NCBI GenBank assembly: GCA_003489145.1
Contig: DNJI01000090.1
Location: forward strand, 1-6,869
Length of the DNA stretch: 6,869 bases
Direction of reading: 5' to 3'
DNA from: Gammaproteobacteria bacterium
GTDB taxonomy: Bacteria > Pseudomonadota > Gammaproteobacteria > PS1 > Pseudothioglobaceae
Positions 1 to 5,727 of this stretch are shown here, piece by piece. Each line of letters starts with the position of its first letter. Within the stretch, counting starts at the first letter, position 1. Under the pieces are notes generated by a model. It did no database searches. It saw nothing but the letters and a program-made list of their open reading frames with translations, and was not told the DNA's origin. A program made the translations under genes and the position numbers.

Positions 1-335
1 CCACCTAGCCAGCGATTAATATCGGTTGCTCGTACACCTGCTGCAATTGAAATCATCAAAGGTTTGTGATCAATATGCGTTTGCAGTTGTTTACAGACAA
101 TAGACAATACTTGTGGCTTTACCGCAAACACAATCACATCGCATTGGGCGGCCAGTTCAGTATTGTCCGTAAAAACCTCAAGGTTAAATTCATCAGCACG
201 TAGGGATAATAGTGATTTATCGGTATCGCTCACCTTAATATTTTGCGCGTTAAAGCCGTTATTAACAAGGCCAGAAATTAGTGCATAAGCCATATTGCCT
301 GCACCAATAAAACCGATTGTTGTAGAGTTTTGCAT
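1..335 (-). CDS. proC: Pyrroline-5-carboxylate reductase, N-terminal part (cut by window edge)
   Basis: ProC catalyses the last step of proline synthesis in the cytoplasm, the NAD(P)H-dependent reduction of 1-pyrroline-5-carboxylate to L-proline. My translation from the ATG at 335-333 gives 111 residues and stays open to base 1. It begins MQNSTTIGFIGAGNMAYAL, where GFIGAGNMA is the Rossmann dinucleotide-binding loop of the family. Further on are VIVFAVKPQ (family motif after the fourth strand) and LMISIAAGV. The family is usually about 270 residues, so roughly 60% of the protein, including the C-terminal dimerisation and substrate domain, lies outside the window. A weak Shine-Dalgarno (GAG at 346-344) sits 8 bases before the ATG. 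The gene is divergent from gph. Identity is secure from the motifs; nothing looks broken. Confidence 0.95.
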   Translation of the reverse strand, partial: MQNSTTIGFIGAGNMAYALISGLVNNGFNAQNIKVSDTDKSLLSLRADEFNLEVFTDNTELAAQCDVIVFAVKPQVLSIVCKQLQTHIDHKPLMISIAAGVRATDINRWLG

Positions 336-364
336 TAAAATATCTCAAACATAATAGGTTGCAT

Positions 365-392
365 ATTCTACCTAAATACTACCTCTTAACAA
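365..392 (-). promoter_or_regulatory. Putative sigma-70 promoter for proC
   Basis: On the minus strand a -35-like TTGTTA (392-387) is followed after 16 bases by a -10-like TAGAAT (370-365). The start point would fall near 358, giving a leader of roughly 22 bases before the proC ATG. The match is seen by eye and the region is AT-rich, so chance is possible. Its position in the only spacer upstream of proC supports it. Confidence 0.45.
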
Positions 393-395
393 TAC

Positions 396-400
396 AAGGA
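396..400 (+). promoter_or_regulatory. Ribosome binding site of gph
   Basis: AAGGA lies 5 bases before the ATG at 406 and fixes that start. It is the clearest Shine-Dalgarno in the window; bioA, priA and ybeY show none. Confidence 0.7.
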
Positions 401-405
401 TAACA

Positions 406-1074
406 ATGAAAAAATTCAACCCTAAGTTAATCATGATTGATGTGGATGGCACTTTAGTCGATAGTGTGCCAGATTTAGCCTATTGCGTTGATGAACTCAT
501 GGTTGCCATGGGTAGAGAAAAATGGGGTGAAGCCAAGGTGCGCCATTGGGTCGGTAACGGTGTGCCAAAATTGGTGGAACGTTCACTCACGGGTGAGTTA
601 GAAGGTACGGTAGATAAGGCTGATTTCGATAAGGCATACCCAATCTTTTTAGAGCTCTATGCACAAAACACCTCGGGCCGTTCGTCGTTGTATGACGGTG
701 TTAGGGAGGGCTTAGATTATATGAAGGCGCAGGGTTATACTTTGGGCTGTGTGACTAACAAAGCTGAGCAATTTACCGTGCCACTTTTAAAAGATTTAGG
801 TATTTTTGATGATTTTGGAATTGTCATTTCAGGTGATACTTTAGCCAAGAAAAAGCCAGACCCACTACCATTGCTACACGCCGCTAAGTTTTTCGGTGTT
901 GATCCAAAAGATTCAATGATGTTGGGTGATTCTGTTAGTGATGTTAAGGCTTCACGTGCTGCCGGGTTTGAAATTATCTGCATGTCATATGGCTATAACC
1001 ACGGTAATGATATTCGCGACACCAATCCTGATCTAGTGATTGACTCAATGGCTGAGCTAAAAGCTTATTTGTAA
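406..1074 (+). CDS. gph: Phosphoglycolate phosphatase (HAD superfamily)
   Basis: A 222-residue cytoplasmic HAD hydrolase, most likely converting 2-phosphoglycolate to glycolate. This substrate arises from DNA 3'-end repair and, in autotrophs, from Rubisco oxygenation. All four HAD motifs are visible: DVDGTLVDS at 12-20 (nucleophile D12, acid/base D14), the motif II threonine in CVTNK (T117), the motif III lysine in KKKPDP (about K150), and LGDSVSD at 173-179 (D175, D179) for Mg2+. The stretch between motifs I and II forms the helical C1 cap. Length is slightly below the E. coli protein (about 250). The start is fixed by AAGGA at 396-400. The gene leads the gph-bioA-MBL cluster. A weak promoter candidate (TTTGCA at 329-334, CATAAT at 350-355, 15-base spacer) overlaps the proC start and is not called separately. 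HAD substrate assignment is less certain than family; another sugar-phosphate or phosphonate substrate is possible. Confidence 0.85.
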   Translation: MKKFNPKLIMIDVDGTLVDSVPDLAYCVDELMVAMGREKWGEAKVRHWVGNGVPKLVERSLTGELEGTVDKADFDKAYPIFLELYAQNTSGRSSLYDGVREGLDYMKAQGYTLGCVTNKAEQFTVPLLKDLGIFDDFGIVISGDTLAKKKPDPLPLLHAAKFFGVDPKDSMMLGDSVSDVKASRAAGFEIICMSYGYNHGNDIRDTNPDLVIDSMAELKAYL

Positions 1075-1089
1075 GTAAAATGTGTCTGT

Positions 1090-2328
1090 ATGGATACATT
1101 TGACCAGCAACATATATGGCATCCTTATGCCAAAGTTCCCAATGAAATTTCGACTTTTCTAGTTGAGTCAGCCGATGGCGCATGTCTTAATTTAGAAGGT
1201 AATCAGCAAGTTATCGATGGCATGAGTTCTTGGTGGAGTGCGATTCATGGTTACAACCATCCGGCACTTAATAAAGCAGTTCAAACTCAGTTGGGAAAAA
1301 TGTCACACGTGATGTTTGGTGGGCTCACCCACGAGCCTGCCATTACGCTAGCAAAAACTCTAGTTGAAATTACACCAGAGAACTTAACCAAAGTCTTTTT
1401 TACCGACTCAGGCTCAGTATCAGTTGAAGTGGCTTTAAAAATGGCATTGCAATATTGGCACAACAAGGGTCAAGTCGAAAAGCATAAATTTGTCACCATT
1501 CGTGGTGGTTATCATGGCGATACTTTTGGTGCTATGAGCGTGTGTGACCCTGATAACGGCATGCATCATTTATTCTCAGGTGTATTACCAAAACACTTTT
1601 TTGTTAAAAGCCCATCGATGGTGAGTATGGATGAGGCTCTGCAAGATTTAGAGTCAACCCTCAAGCAAAATGCCAATTCAATTGCTGCAATGATTTTAGA
1701 GCCCGTGGTGCAAGGCGCAGGCGGTATGCGCATTTATAACCCGCAGTATTTAACTCAGGCAAAAGCACTATGTGAGCAGTTTGATGTGTTGTTTATTTTG
1801 GATGAAATTGCCACTGGTTTTGGCAGAACAGGTGAACTCTTTGCGCTAGAATACGTAGATGTTACACCAGATATTTTGTGTCTGGGTAAAGCGCTGACGG
1901 GTGGCTATATGACACTCGCTGCCACACTCACCACAGATGAAATTACCACCACTGTCGGTACGTTAATGCATGGACCAACTTTTATGGCTAATCCTCTAGC
2001 TTGTGCAGTGGCAAATGCCAGTATCGAATTATTACTCAATTCTCCATGGCAAGATGACATTGCTCGTATAGAAAAAATATTTCATGCCGAGCTCTCTGGT
2101 CTTAGACAGCAGGATAAAGTAGCTGATGTACGCATCTTAGGCGCAATTGCGGTGGTTGAAATGAGAGAAGATATTAGAGTAGAATGGATGCAAAAGCGTT
2201 TGATTGAGCTGGGTGTTTGGTTAAGACCTTATGGGAATCTACTCTATACCATGCCGCCATTTATTATCACTGATGACGAGTTATTAACAATTACCAAGGC
2301 GATTAAAATCGTTGTAGCAGAATCATGA
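1090..2328 (+). CDS. bioA: Adenosylmethionine-8-amino-7-oxononanoate aminotransferase (biotin synthesis)
   Basis: BioA is a PLP-dependent class III aminotransferase that uses S-adenosylmethionine as amino donor to convert 7-keto-8-aminopelargonate (KAPA) to 7,8-diaminopelargonate (DAPA). The 412 residues match E. coli BioA closely by memory: FDQQHIWHPY at 4-13, DGMSSWWSAIHGYNHP at 43-58 (substrate tryptophans), DSGSVSVEVALKMALQYW at 106-123 (phosphate-binding GSV), YHGDTFGAMSVCDPDN at 141-156, DEIATGFGRTG at 238-248 (D238 to the pyridine nitrogen), LGKALTGG at 265-272 (Schiff-base K267), HGPTFMANPLAC at 294-305 and the conserved R379. The WW and HGPTFM signatures separate it from other class III enzymes. 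The start is well set: the gph stop lies in the same frame six codons upstream, with no other canonical start between. No Shine-Dalgarno is seen, so coupling to gph translation is likely. No other biotin genes are in the window. Confidence 0.97.
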   Translation: MDTFDQQHIWHPYAKVPNEISTFLVESADGACLNLEGNQQVIDGMSSWWSAIHGYNHPALNKAVQTQLGKMSHVMFGGLTHEPAITLAKTLVEITPENLTKVFFTDSGSVSVEVALKMALQYWHNKGQVEKHKFVTIRGGYHGDTFGAMSVCDPDNGMHHLFSGVLPKHFFVKSPSMVSMDEALQDLESTLKQNANSIAAMILEPVVQGAGGMRIYNPQYLTQAKALCEQFDVLFILDEIATGFGRTGELFALEYVDVTPDILCLGKALTGGYMTLAATLTTDEITTTVGTLMHGPTFMANPLACAVANASIELLLNSPWQDDIARIEKIFHAELSGLRQQDKVADVRILGAIAVVEMREDIRVEWMQKRLIELGVWLRPYGNLLYTMPPFIITDDELLTITKAIKIVVAES

Positions 2329-3263
2329 AAATATTAACTTTATTACTAATACTGTTGGCTTTCTCGGTCCAGGCAGAAGAATATGAAGCTGTCGATGTTG
2401 AAGTCAAGGCACAAAAATTAATTGGTGATGCTTATTATGTGCCTGGCATGTCGGGCGCGGCCACAGAGTATGAGGGCTTTATTTCTAATGCGGGTTTTGT
2501 AGTAACTAATGAGGGCGTGGTAGTATTTGATGCACTCGGTACACCATCGCTTGCACATGCGATGTTGGGTGAGATTCGTAAGATTACCGATCAACCCATC
2601 AAGATTGTAGTGATGAGCCACTATCATGCAGATCATTTATACGGCTTGCAAGTCTTTAAAGATGAAGGCGCACAAGTTTGGGCGCCTAAAGGCACTTGGG
2701 ATTATCTCGATTCTGAAACTGCAGAAACTTTGCTAGATTCACGACGCACAGCCTTGTTCCCTTGGGTAACGGACGATACTTATTTAGTCAAACCAGACCG
2801 TATTATCGACCAAGACATTAAGTTTAGTTTGGGCGGCCATGAGTTTATGATTAACTACTTTGGTAAGGTACATTCTGATGGCGATATGTCATTACTTAGC
2901 GTGAAGGATCAAACCCTTTATAGTGGCGATATTATTTTTGAAGGTCGCCTACCATTTGTGGGCGATGCCAATATTATTGATTGGGTTAAAACCCTAGAGC
3001 GTATGCAGCACACACAAGTAGATTATTTTGTGCCAGGCCATGGTAGCGCTTCTAATCAACCACAGCAAACCATGGATCTAACTTATCGTTACCTGAAATT
3101 CCTACTAGAAAAACTCAGTAAAGCCGTTGAAGATATGGAACAGTTTGAAGAGACTTATGAGGCCATTGACTGGTCAGAATTTGAAAATGAAACAGCCTTT
3201 GATATTGCCAATCGAATGAATGCTTATGCGGTGTATTTATTTTTAGAAAAGACTTTGGATTAG
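2325..3263 (+). CDS. Exported MBL-fold metallo-hydrolase (SoxH-like; substrate unknown)
   Basis: A 312-residue metallo-beta-lactamase-fold protein with a short Sec signal: a basic start (MK), a hydrophobic leucine-rich core and a probable signal peptidase I site after VQA (about residue 17), so it should act in the periplasm. The complete dinuclear metal-ligand set is visible: SHYHADH at 98-104 (H99, H101, D103, H104), H183 in KVHSDGD, D202 in YSGDIIFEG, and H239 in VPGHGS. Aspartate at the bridging position is typical of glyoxalase II-like hydrolases and differs from the cysteine of class B1 beta-lactamases, so antibiotic hydrolysis is not implied. The layout resembles periplasmic SoxH or PQQ-associated quinoprotein-relay hydrolases, by recollection only. 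The ATG overlaps the bioA stop in ATGA, and the signal sequence begins at once, supporting this start. Converges on priA with no gap. Substrate unknown. Confidence 0.8.
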   Translation: MKILTLLLILLAFSVQAEEYEAVDVEVKAQKLIGDAYYVPGMSGAATEYEGFISNAGFVVTNEGVVVFDALGTPSLAHAMLGEIRKITDQPIKIVVMSHYHADHLYGLQVFKDEGAQVWAPKGTWDYLDSETAETLLDSRRTALFPWVTDDTYLVKPDRIIDQDIKFSLGGHEFMINYFGKVHSDGDMSLLSVKDQTLYSGDIIFEGRLPFVGDANIIDWVKTLERMQHTQVDYFVPGHGSASNQPQQTMDLTYRYLKFLLEKLSKAVEDMEQFEETYEAIDWSEFENETAFDIANRMNAYAVYLFLEKTLD

Positions 3264-3288
3264 TTACTCAATCGGGTCAATATCCAAA
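3254..3288. repeat. Inverted repeat spanning the abutting stop codons of the MBL gene and priA
   Basis: TTTGGAT (3254-3260) and ATCCAAA (3282-3288) are perfect 7-base inverted arms around a 21-base loop that holds both stop codons. It could fold in either transcript and act as a weak bidirectional stop. The loop is long, the stem is AT-rich, and no good T-run follows on the plus strand. Chance is a real alternative. Confidence 0.2.
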
Positions 3289-5225
3289 TACCAACGCACT
3301 TTGTTTTTTAGTTTTAAAGTGTCGATGTGCTCGTTAAAGGTAGAAAGCATTTGATGCAGTGCTTTCCTGTCATTCGACTGTAAATAGAGGTTGAAGTAAT
3401 AATAGTCCGATTTTTTCTCGATAATATTAGCCACCGGCCCCCAAATTTCTACAACATCTATTTGAATGCTTTTTAGCAAGCCAGCTGCTTCACGCAAAAA
3501 ATCCTCAGCCATTTGTTTGTTTTTAGCGTTGGCACATAATAAAGCTTGGTGTGAGAATGGTGGTAATAAGGCGCTACTGCGTTGTTTAAGTAGCTGACTG
3601 GCAAATTGTGTATAGCGTGATGAAAGTACATAATTAAAGATAGGGTGGTCAGGATAGCGCGTTTGAATCACCACTTCACCTTGATCACCACTTCGCCCAG
3701 CACGACCCGAAACTTGGATTAATAATTGTGCCAAATGTTCAGTCGCACGAAAATCAAGCGAGAGTAAACCGGCATCAGTGTCCAAAATACCGACCATCGC
3801 TAGATTAGAAAAATCATGCCCTTTGGCAAGCATTTGTGTACCAACAATAATGCAAGGCTCGCCAGAGTTAATTTGTTTTAAATGCTCACCAAAGGCTTTT
3901 TTGCGACGAGTAGTATCCCTATCAATACGAATAATTGGCGTGTCAGAAAAATGTGAAGATAAGGTTTCTTCTAATCGCTCGGTACCGTAACCCAACACCT
4001 CGAGACTGGGTTGCTTGCATTCAGGGCAAGTGTGTTCAGGCATTTTTTCATCACCACAGTGGTGGCACTTAAGCCGGTTGATGTGGCGGTGGTAAATCAT
4101 GCCTGAATCGCAACGTCCACACTCGGCCTTCCAGCCACACTCTTTGCAGTAATAAACCGGCGCATAACCACGGCGATTAATAAACAGCATTACCTGTTTG
4201 CCTTTGGATAGATATTGCTGCATTTTTTCGATTAGCAAAGCAGATAACAGTCCATCAAAATGCTGGCGCATGTCAATCAAACTAACTTTTGGCATTGTTG
4301 CACCACCGGCGCGCTGCGTGAGTGTGAGGCGTGTGATTTTTTTATCCAGCACATTTTTTAGCATTTCCAGTGAAGGCGTTGCTGTACCTAATACCAGCGG
4401 AATATTGGCTTGTTTAGCGCGGATGAAGCATAAATCTCTAGCGGAATAACGAAAGTTAGATTGTTGTTTGAACGAACCATCGTGCTCTTCATCAATAATA
4501 ATCAAGCCTAAGTTTGGCATCGGTGCAAAAATTGCACTTCGGGTGCCAAGCACCACACCGGCTTCCCCATTTTTTGCCATAAGGTAGGCATCGAGCTTTT
4601 GTGTTTCATTCAGTTGTGAATGAATAGCCACAACCCGAGTTTCTAAACGTGACTCGAAGCGTGTAATCATTTGTGGGGTAAGCCCAATCTCAGGCACCAA
4701 CACCAATACTTGTTTACCTTGATCTAATGCGGCTTGAGTAATATTAAGATAAACCTCGGTCTTGCCACTACCAGTTACACCATGCAGTAAAAATCCATGA
4801 TAGCTATTTTGAGCTTTAAGAATTTCATCAATCGCATGGGATTGCTCGTCCGTAATTTTGTAATCTGGTTTTTCAGTGTCTAGAGACAACCCGGTGACTT
4901 TTTTAATTTTTGCTTCTTTGCCAAGCCGTAAGTTTTTTGGCAATGCTGCACAAATCACTTCACCAATAGGGTGATGGTAATACTTAGCCGACCAAAACAA
5001 AAAATCAAGGATGGTTTGATCTAATATTGGCGTGTCATCTAGCACTTCTTCAACGGTTTTAAGCTTGTCAAAATCGCTCTTGTCTTTATTGCCCAATACG
5101 ATACCGACTACTTTTTTGCGAACAAAGGGCACTCTCACACGCGTACCAACAGCTACTTCAACATCGCACAGATAGTCAAAGGTTTTGTTTAGCGGTACAG
5201 GTATTGCAACTTCAACGATCGCCAT
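3264..5225 (-). CDS. priA: Primosomal replication-restart helicase PriA (winged-helix region absent)
   Basis: PriA recognises stalled or repaired replication forks and starts reloading of DnaB; it is a 3'-5' superfamily 2 helicase. Seen in order over 653 residues: the N-terminal 3'-DNA-binding domain (about 1-96, with VPVPLNKTFDY and YYHHPIGEV), Walker A GVTGSGKT at 149-156 (K155), VPEIGLTPQ at 177-185, DEEH at 245-248, GTATPS at 280-285, a zinc region of eight cysteines (360, 363, 369, 372, 387, 390, 400, 403), GTQMLAKGHDF at 462-472, QVSGRAGR at 504-511, and a C-terminal domain ending WYLDIDPIE. E. coli PriA is 732 residues. The shortfall lies between residues 96 and 125, where the winged helix is expected. 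The start is firm: an in-frame stop (5240-5238) lies five codons upstream with no ATG, GTG or TTG between. No Shine-Dalgarno is visible. Confidence 0.97.
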   Translation of the reverse strand: MAIVEVAIPVPLNKTFDYLCDVEVAVGTRVRVPFVRKKVVGIVLGNKDKSDFDKLKTVEEVLDDTPILDQTILDFLFWSAKYYHHPIGEVICAALPKNLRLGKEAKIKKVTGLSLDTEKPDYKITDEQSHAIDEILKAQNSYHGFLLHGVTGSGKTEVYLNITQAALDQGKQVLVLVPEIGLTPQMITRFESRLETRVVAIHSQLNETQKLDAYLMAKNGEAGVVLGTRSAIFAPMPNLGLIIIDEEHDGSFKQQSNFRYSARDLCFIRAKQANIPLVLGTATPSLEMLKNVLDKKITRLTLTQRAGGATMPKVSLIDMRQHFDGLLSALLIEKMQQYLSKGKQVMLFINRRGYAPVYYCKECGWKAECGRCDSGMIYHRHINRLKCHHCGDEKMPEHTCPECKQPSLEVLGYGTERLEETLSSHFSDTPIIRIDRDTTRRKKAFGEHLKQINSGEPCIIVGTQMLAKGHDFSNLAMVGILDTDAGLLSLDFRATEHLAQLLIQVSGRAGRSGDQGEVVIQTRYPDHPIFNYVLSSRYTQFASQLLKQRSSALLPPFSHQALLCANAKNKQMAEDFLREAAGLLKSIQIDVVEIWGPVANIIEKKSDYYYFNLYLQSNDRKALHQMLSTFNEHIDTLKLKNKVRWYLDIDPIE

Positions 5226-5241
5226 TAGAGGGTAAATTTAT

Positions 5242-5278
5242 ATGGGTAAAATGATCATTTTATTCTTAAAAAACCCAT
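5242..5278. promoter_or_regulatory. Palindromic element in the priA-ybeY divergent spacer
   Basis: The 54-base spacer carries a perfect 16-base palindrome, TAAAATGATCATTTTA (5247-5262), almost at its centre. Outer arms ATGGGT (5242-5247) and ACCCAT (5273-5278) are also inverted, though not symmetrically placed, and GGGTAAA is directly repeated at 5230-5236 and 5244-5250. Each strand of the palindrome begins with TAAAAT, a fair -10 hexamer, but I found no convincing -35 at proper spacing on either side. It may be an operator or overlapping divergent promoters; AT-rich chance symmetry cannot be excluded. It does not fit the Fur or FNR consensus as I know them. Confidence 0.35.
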
Positions 5279-5279
5279 C

Positions 5280-5720
5280 ATGGTTGTTATTCAAAACCCT
5301 ATTAATGATGTTTCTATTAATGAGATAAATCTCAAGGATACCTTGCAACAAGTGATCACTGATTTAGATAAGGGTGAGAGTGAGTTATTAATTCGAATTG
5401 TGGATAAGCTTGAGATTCAAAATCTCAATAAAATATATCGCAATAAAGACCAAACAACCAATGTTTTGTCTTTTCCATCTGACTTACCTATAGAAATTGA
5501 TGAGTCGATTTTAGGCGATGTTGTTATTTGTACCGATGTGGTCGCTAATGAAGCCAAAGCACAAAATAAGACTTTCGAGCATCATTTAATTCATATGGCT
5601 ATTCACGGCACTTTGCATTTGCTTGGTTATGATCATGTTGAAGAGTCTGATGCTAATAAAATGGAAAGTTTAGAAATTGAAATTTTGGAAAAAATCGAAA
5701 TTGCTAATCCTTACGAGTAA
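5280..5720 (+). CDS. ybeY: Endoribonuclease YbeY (rRNA maturation factor)
   Basis: YbeY is a zinc-dependent single-strand endoribonuclease (UPF0054) involved in 16S rRNA 3'-end maturation and ribosome quality control in the cytoplasm. The 146 residues are near the usual length of about 155. The family signature is complete: HMAIHGTLHLLGYDH at 105-119 gives the H3XH5XH zinc site (H109, H113, H119), followed by MESLE at 128-132. The conserved arginine segment IYRNKDQTTNVLSFP (52-66, R54) lies upstream and LGDVVIC follows at 78-84. The ATG at 5280 is the only ATG before the conserved part; the frame is closed by a TAA at 5247-5249. No Shine-Dalgarno precedes it. In many proteobacteria ybeY follows ybeZ (phoH-like) in an operon; here its upstream neighbour is the divergent priA, so it needs its own promoter. 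Converges on tilS after 7 bases. Confidence 0.95.
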   Translation: MVVIQNPINDVSINEINLKDTLQQVITDLDKGESELLIRIVDKLEIQNLNKIYRNKDQTTNVLSFPSDLPIEIDESILGDVVICTDVVANEAKAQNKTFEHHLIHMAIHGTLHLLGYDHVEESDANKMESLEIEILEKIEIANPYE

Positions 5721-5727
5721 TTAGATA

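Noticed and set aside
735..983. Minus-strand open frame of 82 codons inside gph
   Set aside because: It is antisense to conserved HAD motifs in a well-supported gene; the predicted peptide is not recognisable and there is no Shine-Dalgarno evidence. The same reasoning removes the frames at 974-1183, 2418-2636, 3778-3990, 4198-4449 and 6453-6656.
2325..3263. Antibiotic-resistance beta-lactamase
   Set aside because: The fold is shared, but D202 stands where class B1 enzymes have cysteine, and the ligand set is that of general glyoxalase II-like hydrolases. Nothing else suggests resistance or gene transfer.
5247..5262. Fur or FNR binding site
   Set aside because: The palindrome shares TGAT/ATCA elements with both, but lacks the FNR spacing (TTGAT-N4-ATCAA) and the central bases of the Fur 7-1-7 consensus.
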